Shown here: positions 1 to 5,385 of the stretch, one piece after another
Layout: each line of letters begins with the position of its first letter
How positions within the stretch are numbered: the first letter of the stretch is position 1
NCBI GenBank assembly: GCA_030705665.1
Contig: JAUZQA010000038.1
Coordinates: 1 to 13,437, forward strand
DNA length: 13,437 nt
Direction: 5' to 3'
Origin: Bacillota bacterium
GTDB taxonomy: Bacteria > Bacillota > Bacilli > Bacillales_B > DSM-18226
Program-made: the position numbers and the translations under genes
Notes under the pieces: model-generated
What the model was told of the DNA's origin: nothing
The model's input: the letters and a program-made list of their open reading frames with translations, nothing else
The model's database searches: none

Positions 1-18
1 TATTTTAGGGGTGAGACA

Positions 19-141
19 GTGTTAGAAGCTAATACAATCGATAAAGAAATTGATTCAGAATGGTTAGAACTTATTATTGAGGCAAAAGAAATGGGAATGA
101 CAATTGAAGAAATTCGTGAATTTCTTTTCCATACTCAATAA
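19..141 (+). CDS. SinI-like anti-repressor, 40 aa, orphan
   Basis: Forty-residue protein starting at GTG, with a strong Shine-Dalgarno sequence (AGGGGTG) ending 5 bases before it. Residues 12-35 match the core of B. subtilis SinI: D-S-E-W-L-E-L, then EAKEMGM, then T-I-E-E-I-R-E-F-L, against DQEWVELMVEAKE and SPEEIRKYL in SinI. SinI binds the biofilm repressor SinR through this helical hairpin and removes it from DNA, which derepresses matrix genes. Here the expected sinR does not follow: the next 200 bases hold only a terminator and then motB on the other strand. The gene is therefore an orphan SinI-type protein whose partner, SinR or a SlrR-like regulator, must be encoded elsewhere. It ends just after the helical motif, lacking the tail of B. 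subtilis SinI. The family assignment is confident; the target is inferred. Its promoter lies outside the window. Confidence 0.8.
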   Translation: MLEANTIDKEIDSEWLELIIEAKEMGMTIEEIREFLFHTQ

Positions 142-298
142 GAAAAAAGGAACATAAATACACCTCAATCAATTTGTCTTTAAGATCGGCTATTTCGTTT
201 TCTTTCTTCAAATGACTTTCCAAAGTTCCATCCTCTTCTATCATCATCTTAGAATACAACCTGCAACGATACGTCCTATATCAGAGTTCATTTCAACC

Positions 299-339
299 AA
301 AAAGAAGCATTCCTTTTTCCATAAAGGATGCTTCTTTTT
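299..339. terminator. Bidirectional intrinsic terminator between the sinI-like gene and motB
   Basis: Arms AAAAAGAAGCA and TGCTTCTTTTT, extended by TCCTTT/AAAGGA, form a long hairpin with a short loop (about 317-322) and T-rich tails on both sides. It serves motB on the minus strand (stop at 347) and can stop plus-strand transcription from the sinI-like gene. The preceding stretch 142-298 holds no gene I can support. Confidence 0.8.
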
Positions 340-346
340 ACATACA

Positions 347-1150
347 TTATTTTTTTTCAACCCTTGGTGATATTAGGATTTCTACCCTTCGGTTTTTGGA
401 CTTTCCTTCTGGTGTATCGTTCGAAGCAACTGGCTGATATTCTCCAAACCCCTTTGCGCTAAACCATTTAGGATCTAAACTGTTATTTTGCAAAATTACC
501 TTCATAAAGTTCACAGCTCGCATGACACTTAACTCCCAATTTGATGCATATTTGGAGTTTCTAATCGGTACGTTGTCTGTGTGCCCGCTGATTATAATAC
601 TTCTCGGCGGGTCCATCACCAGCAATGCTGAAATTTCCTGAGCCATTTGGATATCTTGGGGCCGAACATCTGCACTGCCAGAGTCAAATAAAACATTATC
701 CCTAATTGTCACTAACAGTCCTTCCGATGTTAATGATGTCTGCAGTTTGTCAGTAAGATTATTCGTTTGTATGTATGTGTTTACCTTAGCTTGTATAGCA
801 TATAATTCTTGTTGGTCTTGCTTATATGCTTCCGCGTTTGCTTCAATTTGCTTCTCTAATTGGCTATCTGTTTTTTGAGCCTGATTTTGCTGCATCTCTA
901 TTTTAGCATTATTCTTTTGGTCAGTCGGACCTGTTGGAACAGTAGAACTATAATCCATAATTCCTGTTCCCCCCGTAAACATCTGATTAAATGCTCTAGA
1001 AAGAATATTGAATTTTTGAGCATCAACTGAGCTCATCGCAAACAAGATGACAAATAAAGCTAATAATAACGTTAAAATGTCAGAATAAGGAACCAGCCAT
1101 GTTTCATCCATATGCTCCTCTTCATGCTTTTTTCTCTTACGTTTGCTCAT
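347..1150 (-). CDS. motB: Flagellar stator protein MotB
   Basis: MotB forms the peptidoglycan-anchored half of the proton-driven flagellar stator with MotA. The 267-residue protein (B. subtilis MotB is of similar length) has a basic N-terminus, one membrane segment at about 19-41 containing the proton-binding Asp24 in PYSDILTLLLALF, then a plug and linker region rich in Q, K and E (about 60-135). An OmpA-type peptidoglycan-binding domain follows at about 143-262 with the SGHTDNVPI motif (188-196) and the NRRVEILI end. The membrane segment reads like B. subtilis MotB rather than sodium-type MotS, so proton coupling is likely. Its start overlaps the end of motA by 14 bases, which suggests translational coupling. 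The start ATG is preceded closely by AAAAAGG within motA. Terminator at 299-339. Confidence 0.97.
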   Translation of the reverse strand: MSKRKRKKHEEEHMDETWLVPYSDILTLLLALFVILFAMSSVDAQKFNILSRAFNQMFTGGTGIMDYSSTVPTGPTDQKNNAKIEMQQNQAQKTDSQLEKQIEANAEAYKQDQQELYAIQAKVNTYIQTNNLTDKLQTSLTSEGLLVTIRDNVLFDSGSADVRPQDIQMAQEISALLVMDPPRSIIISGHTDNVPIRNSKYASNWELSVMRAVNFMKVILQNNSLDPKWFSAKGFGEYQPVASNDTPEGKSKNRRVEILISPRVEKK

Positions 1151-1937
1151 CCTTTTTCACAACTCTTTCCTCAAGGAATTTCTTCCGATCTCCTGCAGAT
1201 AAGTATGACGCAAGTTTTTGCTCAATGATCCGAGGGGCTTCTCCTTCAAGAATGGATAGAATTCCTTCAATCATCATTTGCCGCAGTCTAATTTCTTGTT
1301 TCGACTTTCGTTTCAGCTTGTTTGCAAAAGGATGCCATAAAACATAGCCAGTGAAAATCCCTAATAGAGTGGCCACAAACGCTGCTGAAATTGCTCTCCC
1401 AAGCTCGTCCGTGTTATTCATATTTCCCAAGGCAGCAATCAACCCCAGTACTGCACCCAAAACTCCAAGTGTTGGTGCGTATGTTCCTGCTTGAGAAAAG
1501 ATAGCAGCTCCGGCTAAATGTCTTTCCTCCATCGCATCAATTTCTTCAGTTAAAACATCCCTTATGTAATCTGCACTTTGTCCATCAACCGCCAGTGACA
1601 AGCCATTCCTTAAAAAGGCATCGTCTACTTCACTTGTTTTTGCCTCAAGAGCTAATAAGCCTTCTTTCCTGGCAAGCTGTGCCCAGTCAGAAAACATTCC
1701 TATTAATTCGGCAGAGTCCAAAAGCTTTTGCTCTGTAAAGATAATTTTAAAGAGCTTGGGAACTCTTTTAATCTCATTGGATGGAAAAGCAATTGTAACG
1801 GCAGCAATGGTTCCAAAAATAATAATTAAAATGGCTGCCGGGTTTTCCAAAGCAGTAAGCTTTACTCCTTTTAAAACCATCCCGACCCCAATGGCTAAAA
1901 TGCCTACGATAATTCCAATAATTGATGTTTTGTCCAT
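1137..1937 (-). CDS. motA: Flagellar stator protein MotA
   Basis: MotA is the proton-channel and torque subunit of the stator and contacts FliG of the rotor. The 266-residue protein has four membrane segments (about 4-21, 34-52, 147-170 and 180-201) and a large cytoplasmic loop that carries Arg90 and Glu98, the two charges known to face FliG. Prolines 155 and 203, at the cytoplasmic ends of segments 3 and 4, are the conserved channel prolines. I chose the ATG at 1937 because it aligns with the B. subtilis start (MDKTS) and follows AGGTGA by 5 bases; the in-frame GTG 9 bases further upstream lies inside that Shine-Dalgarno sequence. It is the first gene of motA-motB and is preceded by a SigD promoter, so expression belongs to the late flagellar regulon. 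Confidence 0.97.
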   Translation of the reverse strand: MDKTSIIGIIVGILAIGVGMVLKGVKLTALENPAAILIIIFGTIAAVTIAFPSNEIKRVPKLFKIIFTEQKLLDSAELIGMFSDWAQLARKEGLLALEAKTSEVDDAFLRNGLSLAVDGQSADYIRDVLTEEIDAMEERHLAGAAIFSQAGTYAPTLGVLGAVLGLIAALGNMNNTDELGRAISAAFVATLLGIFTGYVLWHPFANKLKRKSKQEIRLRQMMIEGILSILEGEAPRIIEQKLASYLSAGDRKKFLEERVVKKDEQT

Positions 1938-2007
1938 CCCTATCACCTATCTCATGGATCTACTATTCTTCCATTTTTCCTGTGTTTGGCTATTAAGCCT
2001 ATTCTTT

Positions 2008-2034
2008 ATTTCGGCAGAATTCTACTTTTCTTTA
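2008..2034 (-). promoter_or_regulatory. SigD-type flagellar promoter of motAB
   Basis: Read on the minus strand: TAAA, exactly 15 bases, then GCCGAAAT. The SigD consensus is TAAA-N15-GCCGATAT, so there is a single mismatch. It lies about 70 bases upstream of the motA start and points towards it. A palindrome TTCATATGAA (2038-2047) sits just upstream of the -35 element; its role is unknown. Confidence 0.88.
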
Positions 2035-2087
2035 TAGTTCATATGAATTTTCATTAAAGGAATAGGGAGGAAGTTTTTTCCATGGGG

Positions 2088-2465
2088 CTACTTTTTAAAA
2101 TTGTTTGTTAATTTTCGTTCATACTGTTTAAACATGCTTGAATTTGTTTGAACTCCTCTTTTTGACATTAACCGGTTGAATCTTAGTAGTTTTTCGTTTA
2201 ATTGTTTTTGAAGATTTTGTCTTTCTCCTTCGTCATCACATTTTTTGATTAAGTCTTCAATGGTCATTAATTCTTTTCTTAAATCAGTTTCTTCCTCTGT
2301 GTAACCTGCGTTTTTCATGATTCTATAGGCCATGCGTAATTCTTCAGGAACAGCAGATAGGTCATCCGGCTTTAATGGTTTGCCCATTCCCGGAAGGCGC
2401 TCGAATTCTCCATCTTTAATGGCTTGTTTAATTTTCTCTTCGGCAATAATGTGAAATAAATCCAT
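2088..2465 (-). CDS. DUF1992 (DnaJ-C28 domain) family protein
   Basis: Soluble 125-residue protein with the DUF1992 signature near the N-terminus: an IAEEKIKQAIKDGEF segment followed by LPGMGKPL (about 25-32), then PEELRMAYRIMKNAGY. The rest is charged and helical (about 60-125), probably coiled coil. The family is found in many bacteria, including E. coli YhdN, and in eukaryotic DNAJC28; its molecular role is not established and I infer none. The ATG at 2465 is preferred over the GTG 6 bases upstream because AAGGGG then lies 8 bases before it. It appears to be monocistronic, ending about 50 bases before the motA promoter. I see no clear terminator after its TAG stop, so read-through into motA is possible. 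Confidence 0.85.
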   Translation of the reverse strand: MDLFHIIAEEKIKQAIKDGEFERLPGMGKPLKPDDLSAVPEELRMAYRIMKNAGYTEEETDLRKELMTIEDLIKKCDDEGERQNLQKQLNEKLLRFNRLMSKRGVQTNSSMFKQYERKLTNNFKK

Positions 2466-2496
2466 ATTCACTACCCCTTTTTAAGGCTTTTTTTAT

Positions 2497-2525
2497 ATTA
2501 TAGCTTGGCATATATTTTAATAAAA
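2497..2525 (-). promoter_or_regulatory. Possible SigA promoter of the DUF1992 gene
   Basis: A perfect TATAAT on the minus strand (2497-2502) lies 31 bases before the start codon. The matching -35 at 17-base spacing would be TTTTAT (2520-2525), which is weak and abuts the inverted-repeat element at 2526. Only the -10 element is convincing. Confidence 0.45.
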
Positions 2526-2603
2526 TGGCTGTGTTAAAATGGGCTGTTGATTTCCGCTCCAATCAACAGACGAAGAATTCAACAATTCCCCTTAACACAG
2601 CCA
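2526..2603. repeat. Miniature element with perfect terminal inverted repeats
   Basis: A 78-base non-coding element bounded by TGGCTGTGTTAA (2526-2537) and its exact reverse complement TTAACACAGCCA (2592-2603). Nested inside is a second perfect inverted repeat, CTGTTGATT (2544-2552) and AATCAACAG (2561-2569), around the octamer TCCGCTCC. From memory, longer intergenic repeats in Bacillaceae genomes share these ends and the TTGATTTCCGCTCC core with more than 100 bases of GC-rich sequence inside. This copy looks like an internally shortened derivative. That comparison is recollection, not a search. No coding potential. Confidence 0.7.
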
Positions 2604-2609
2604 AAAAAT

Positions 2610-2634
2610 AAAAAGGGCTGTTACCCCCTTTTTT
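2610..2634. terminator. Intrinsic terminator after the peroxiredoxin gene
   Basis: Arms AAAAAGGG (2610-2617) and CCCTTTTT (2625-2632) with a loop of about 7 bases; T-tracts follow in both directions. It lies a few bases beyond the TAA stop of the minus-strand peroxiredoxin gene at 2639, and downstream on that strand comes the inverted-repeat element. Confidence 0.75.
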
Positions 2635-2638
2635 AGCG

Positions 2639-3250
2639 TTAGATTTTGCCAATGTTTTTGGGATCGCGTTTAATTCCTGATTGACCGGGTTTCCAATTGG
2701 CTGGTATACCTTCACCTGTTTGTTTTGAATATTGAAGTCCTTTTAATAAGCGAATATGCTCATCAAGATTACGTCCTACTTCTCGTGGATATATAAATTT
2801 TGCACGAATGATTTGATTAGGACAAATAAAGAAAGATGCCCGATAAGCTGCACCTGATTTTTCATCCAGCACCCGATACGCCTTTGAAATTTCTTGGTTC
2901 CGATCACTAAGCAATGGATAGTGGGCATCTTTTAGCGAAGGTGAAGTTTCTAAAAATACCTTATGAGAAAATACACTATCCGTGCTTATGGCAAGAACTT
3001 GGGTATTTAGTGCATTTAATTCTTTATGAACAGCGGCGACCGCCGCAAGCTCTGTTGGTCAAACAAATGTGAAATCACTTGGGTAAAAGAACAAGAGCAC
3101 CCACTTCCCGAGATAATCATTCAAATTAACTTTCAAGATTTGTCCATCAATAATCGCATCTGTTGTAAATAGCGGTGCTTGATCATCCCTGGTAGCATAA
3201 AAAAAGTCTGGCCCTGCTGCTAGATCACTAACATGGATGTTGCTGGGCAT
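2639..3250 (-). CDS. Selenocysteine-containing peroxiredoxin (AhpC/TSA type), in-frame TGA at codon 64
   Basis: Thiol-peroxidase-fold protein that would reduce peroxides in the cytosol. One frame runs from the ATG at 3250 (Shine-Dalgarno GGGGAGGGAG close upstream) to TAA, 203 residues, broken only by TGA at 3061-3059. The context is F-F-Y-P-S-D-F-T-F-V-[TGA]-P-T-E-L: the TGA occupies the peroxidatic cysteine of the PxxxTxxC motif (Pro57, Thr61, position 64). After it the frame stays open for 139 codons with ordinary peroxiredoxin sequence, including YPREVGRNLDE (active-site Arg) and a PANWKPGQ tail. A SECIS-like hairpin follows the TGA at once. I infer selenocysteine insertion. The usual resolving cysteine before PANW is Ile182; the only other cysteine is Cys143 in FFICP. 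The alternative is a nonsense mutation of TGT or TGC, less likely given the intact downstream frame and the hairpin. Conventional gene calling yields two fragments, 3059-3250 and 2639-2914. Confidence 0.85.
3029..3061 (-). promoter_or_regulatory. Putative bacterial SECIS element with its UGA codon
   Basis: In the mRNA, UGA (3061-3059) is followed by a hairpin. Lower stem AACA (3056-3053) pairs with UGUU (3032-3029). A 5' bulge GAGCUU precedes upper stem GCGGCG (3046-3041), which pairs with CGCCGC (3038-3033), leaving GU (3040-3039) at the apex, in practice a GGUC loop. The apex lies 18 bases after the UGA. E. coli fdhF SECIS has the same plan: a bulged U 5' of a short GC-rich upper stem with G-GU-C at the tip, at nearly the same distance. 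The stem is far richer in GC than its surroundings. Confidence 0.78.
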
Positions 3251-3296
3251 TTTTCTCCCTCCCCTGCTACTTTTTTTATTTCCCTATATTCATATG

Positions 3297-3340
3297 CTTT
3301 TATTAGATAAAAGGGCCGTAATAATTTCCAAAGATTTGGA
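3297..3340. promoter_or_regulatory. Two small inverted repeats in a divergent intergenic region
   Basis: Between the Sec-peroxiredoxin gene (minus) and the small plus-strand gene at 3372 lie CTTTTAT-TAG-ATAAAAG (3297-3313) and TCCAAA-GA-TTTGGA (3327-3340), both with perfect arms. They sit where operators of divergent promoters would be. I cannot assign a regulator; neither fits the PerR box TTATAATNATTATAA. No promoter here is strong enough to call with confidence. Confidence 0.3.
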
Positions 3341-3371
3341 GATGCTACATTCGAAGACGAAAGGAGTGTTG

Positions 3372-3530
3372 ATGTTGGGTCGAGGTGAGCATTTTAACCA
3401 TAAAAAGAAGAATCACCCTGGAAATTTTCCAAGTGACAGTTTAACGGAAAGACATACAACGGAAGCTCAAGAAGATGAGGAATTAATTGTCACACAAGAA
3501 GCTTTCAAAAATAGAGTTGAAGAAGAGTAA
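3372..3530 (+). CDS. Small hydrophilic protein of unknown function, 52 aa
   Basis: I do not recognise this protein. The ATG at 3372 follows a textbook AAAGGAG (ending at 3366) by 5 bases, so I prefer it to upstream in-frame starts, which would add an implausible hydrophobic leader overlapping the peroxiredoxin start. The 52 residues are entirely hydrophilic: a basic N-terminal part (GRGEHFNHKKKNHPG, about 3-17) and an acidic C-terminal part rich in E (about 28-52, ending in RVEEE). It has no membrane segment, signal peptide or cysteine. A clean intrinsic terminator follows 6 bases after the stop, which supports a real, separately transcribed gene. It is divergent from the selenocysteine peroxiredoxin gene. 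A spore-associated or stress small protein is conceivable but nothing visible proves it. Confidence 0.65.
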   Translation: MLGRGEHFNHKKKNHPGNFPSDSLTERHTTEAQEDEELIVTQEAFKNRVEEE

Positions 3531-3535
3531 TTTTG

Positions 3536-3560
3536 GGCGTGGATCTTCACGCCTTTTTTT
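3536..3560 (+). terminator. Intrinsic terminator of the 52-aa gene
   Basis: Stem GGCGTG (3536-3541) with CACGCC (3548-3553), loop GATCTT, followed by seven T residues. Oriented for the plus strand; the minus orientation lacks a T-tract, so it is not a good terminator for hutH. Confidence 0.88.
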
Positions 3561-3570
3561 CTAAATTTTA

Positions 3571-3671
3571 TTTATTCCGCGATTTTAACCAATATTTCCA
3601 CGGAAATTTCATTAATTCTGCCACTTTTTCCCGTATTCCGCAAAAACTTGACTTATTCCGCCAAAATATTT
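3571..3671. repeat. Five degenerate 20-21-base tandem repeats (TTATTCCGC core)
   Basis: The core ATTCCGC or a close variant recurs at 3574 (ATTCCGC), 3594 (ATTTCCAC), 3615 (ATTCTGCC), 3635 (ATTCCGC) and 3655 (ATTCCGCC). The spacing is 20, 21, 20 and 20 bases, with AT-rich filler after each core. The array fills the gap between the plus-strand terminator at 3536-3560 and the hutH stop at 3672. The pitch is near two helical turns, so every core lies on the same face of the DNA. Function unknown. Confidence 0.6.
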
Positions 3672-5162
3672 TTAATCGAATGGATGCAAAGCCTTTAACT
3701 CTTCAGACATTCTCTCAATATCTTTGGAAAACACGCGATCTTTTTTTATAGATGAAACAATTTTCCTCCCTTGTTCATATAACGCTCTTGTTTTACTTGC
3801 CATTTTTTCGGCCCCTTGAAACTCGACAGCCTGCATCGCGCAAATCAGCTCAATACTAATCACCCTTCGGGTATTTTGAATAATTTGATAGGCATGTCTT
3901 GCAGCGATCGTTCCCATGCTGACATGGTCTTCTTGATTGGCAGACGAGGGAATCGAGTCCACACTTGCCGGATGGGCTAATGTTTTATTTTCAGATACGA
4001 GTGCCGCGGCAACGTATTGCATAATCATTGCCCCCGATTGCAGGCCTGGCTCCGGGCTTAAAAATGCCGGCAAACTGTTTAATTGCGGATTCACTAGTCT
4101 TTCAATCCGCCGTTCGGAAATATTAGCTAATTCAGAGACAGCAATTTTCATAAAGTCCATGGCAAAAGCAATTGGCTGCCCATGAAAATTCCCGCCAGAA
4201 ATCACCTTTTTGCCATCGTCAAAAATTAATGGATTATCGGTTGCCGCGTTGATCTCAATTTCCAATTTGTCTTTAATAAAGTCAAGTGTTTGCCATGATG
4301 CCCCATGGACCTGAGGAATACATCTTAGGGAGTAGGCATCCTGTACTCTTAATTCACCCTGTACCGTGGTTAGCTTACTATCTATCAAATAGTTCCGAAT
4401 CCTTTCTGCTGTTTTTATTTGTTGGGAATAACCGCGGGCCATATGGATTTCTTCTGCAAATGCATCCATAATCCCATTCAAACCTTCCATCGTCATCGCC
4501 GCAATCCATTCACTCATATAGGCAATTTGCTCTGCCTCTAAATAAGCAATAACTCCCATAGCCGTCATTGCCTGTGTTCCATTAATCAAAGCCAGCCCTT
4601 CCTTTGCCTCCAGCGTGATTGGCATCAATCCCTCTTTATTAAGCGCATCAAGAGCGTTCATTCTTTGACCCTTGTAGATAACTTCCCCTTCCCCTATCAA
4701 TACTAGTGCAAGATGTGATAATGGTGCTAAATCTCCACTGGCACCCAAAGACCCCTGCGTCGGAATTACGGGAATGATTTCTCGTTTTAACAGCTCAATT
4801 AACATCTCGATAATCAGGGGCCTAACTCCCGAGAATCCTTTTAGTAATGCATTTGCGCGCAGCAAGAGCATGGCTTTACAGACCACCTTCGGAAAGGGGT
4901 CACCTACCCCGCAGGCATGAGATCGGATTAAGTTTAATTGCAGATCCCGTACATGCGTCTCCCCAATTCGAATATCGCTAAATTTTCCAAATCCTGTATT
5001 AATCCCGTAAACGACTTTTTGTTGAGCTACAATTTTTTCAACCGCTTCCCTGCTCTTTTTTACAGCATTCATGCTTTTTGGGGCTGCCGTAACCGCCTCT
5101 TTATTAAATAGGACTCTTTTTACTTCCTCTAATGTCAAGCTGTTCCCTGTTAATGTAATCAT
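3672..5162 (-). CDS. hutH: Histidine ammonia-lyase HutH
   Basis: Cytosolic enzyme that removes ammonia from L-histidine to give urocanate, the first step of histidine use as a carbon and nitrogen source. At 496 residues it is close to B. subtilis HutH. The Ala141-Ser142-Gly143 triad in [14 protein letters not shown] forms the autocatalytic MIO electrophile; Tyr52 in [11 protein letters not shown] is the catalytic tyrosine region; [12 protein letters not shown] is the conserved substrate-site loop. I chose the ATG at 5162 (MITLTG), which matches the B. subtilis start and follows GGGGTGG by 5 bases, over the GTG 9 bases upstream. No hutU, hutI, hutG or hutP flanks it, so the pathway is split in this genome or hutH is alone here. 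It sits directly behind a leader terminator, so antitermination or attenuation is implied. No clear terminator follows it. Confidence 0.97.
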   Translation of the reverse strand: MITLTGNSLTLEEVKRVLFNKEAVTAAPKSMNAVKKSREAVEKIVAQQKVVYGINTGFGKFSDIRIGETHVRDLQLNLIRSHACGVGDPFPKVVCKAMLLLRANALLKGFSGVRPLIIEMLIELLKREIIPVIPTQGSLGASGDLAPLSHLALVLIGEGEVIYKGQRMNALDALNKEGLMPITLEAKEGLALINGTQAMTAMGVIAYLEAEQIAYMSEWIAAMTMEGLNGIMDAFAEEIHMARGYSQQIKTAERIRNYLIDSKLTTVQGELRVQDAYSLRCIPQVHGASWQTLDFIKDKLEIEINAATDNPLIFDDGKKVISGGNFHGQPIAFAMDFMKIAVSELANISERRIERLVNPQLNSLPAFLSPEPGLQSGAMIMQYVAAALVSENKTLAHPASVDSIPSSANQEDHVSMGTIAARHAYQIIQNTRRVISIELICAMQAVEFQGAEKMASKTRALYEQGRKIVSSIKKDRVFSKDIERMSEELKALHPFD

Positions 5163-5175
5163 CTTTCCCACCCCG

Positions 5176-5274
5176 CTAACGCATTAGTTGAATAAAGAAA
5201 AAGGCTGGAATCCCAATACTCTCCAATCGGATCCCAGCCTCTTTTATTTTTATTACATTCAGCGAAGTATTCAT
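5176..5274 (-). CDS. Possible 32-codon leader peptide of hutH
   Basis: An ATG at 5274 preceded by AAAAGGA (9 bases spacing) opens a 32-codon frame ([10 protein letters not shown]...) that runs through the whole leader terminator hairpin and stops at TAG (5178-5176), 13 bases before the hutH ATG. If translated, ribosomes would prevent the hairpin from folding and could couple to hutH. It holds no histidine codon, so it is not a classical histidine attenuator peptide. Its length could arise by chance. Treat as a candidate. Confidence 0.3.
   Translation of the reverse strand: MNTSLNVIKIKEAGIRLESIGIPAFFFIQLMR
5191..5240 (-). terminator. Leader terminator (probable attenuator) before hutH
   Basis: On the minus strand AGGCTGGGATCC pairs with GGATTCCAGCCT over 12 base pairs (one G-U), with a 15-base loop, followed by TTTTCTTTATT. 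In the plus orientation the G-U becomes an A-C mismatch, so the minus orientation is the intended one. The T-tract ends about 29 bases before the hutH ATG, leaving no room for a promoter in between: hutH transcription must pass through it. In B. subtilis hutH is likewise preceded by a terminator controlled by HutP, but the spaced UAG/NAG triplets HutP recognises are not evident here. Confidence 0.8.
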
Positions 5275-5365
5275 GTTACCCATTCCTTTTCAAGGTTTAT
5301 TTTCTATTGTATGAATGCGGAATGAAAAAGAATACATCGGTAACTTTTAACAAGTAATATTTTAT

Positions 5366-5385
5366 ATAAGGTTTTTAAACCTTAT
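5366..5385 (-). terminator. Weak hairpin at the topB stop codon
   Basis: Perfect 9-base arms ATAAGGTTT and AAACCTTAT with a 2-base centre overlap the topB TAA. The following minus-strand sequence is AT-rich without a clear T-run, so termination would be inefficient, and topB transcripts may reach the stronger hairpin at 5191-5240. Confidence 0.3.

Noticed and set aside
74..259. 61-residue minus-strand frame beneath and beyond the sinI-like gene, with a helical charged stretch (KKENEIADLKDKLIEVY) faintly like the N-terminus of Spo0E-type phosphatases
   Set aside because: It starts at TTG without a good Shine-Dalgarno sequence, its last third is antisense to the sinI-like gene, and it lacks the SQELD-type motif that defines the Spo0E family.
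1988..1999. Small inverted repeat GGCT-ATTA-AGCC between motA and its promoter
   Set aside because: Arms of only four bases; expected by chance in a window of this size.
2639..3250. Peroxiredoxin pseudogene or two separate genes
   Set aside because: Both parts share one frame without any indel, the downstream part has no independent start signal, the stop falls exactly on the catalytic residue, and a SECIS-like hairpin follows.
5266..5293. Candidate hutH promoter TTGAAA-N16-AATACT on the minus strand
   Set aside because: The -10 is a poor match, and the -35 overlaps the Shine-Dalgarno sequence of the leader ORF, so the two readings exclude each other; the true start needs mapping.
5323..5336. 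cre-like sequence TGAAAAAGAATACA upstream of hutH
   Set aside because: The central CG of the CcpA consensus is missing and two conserved positions differ; too weak to claim catabolite repression.
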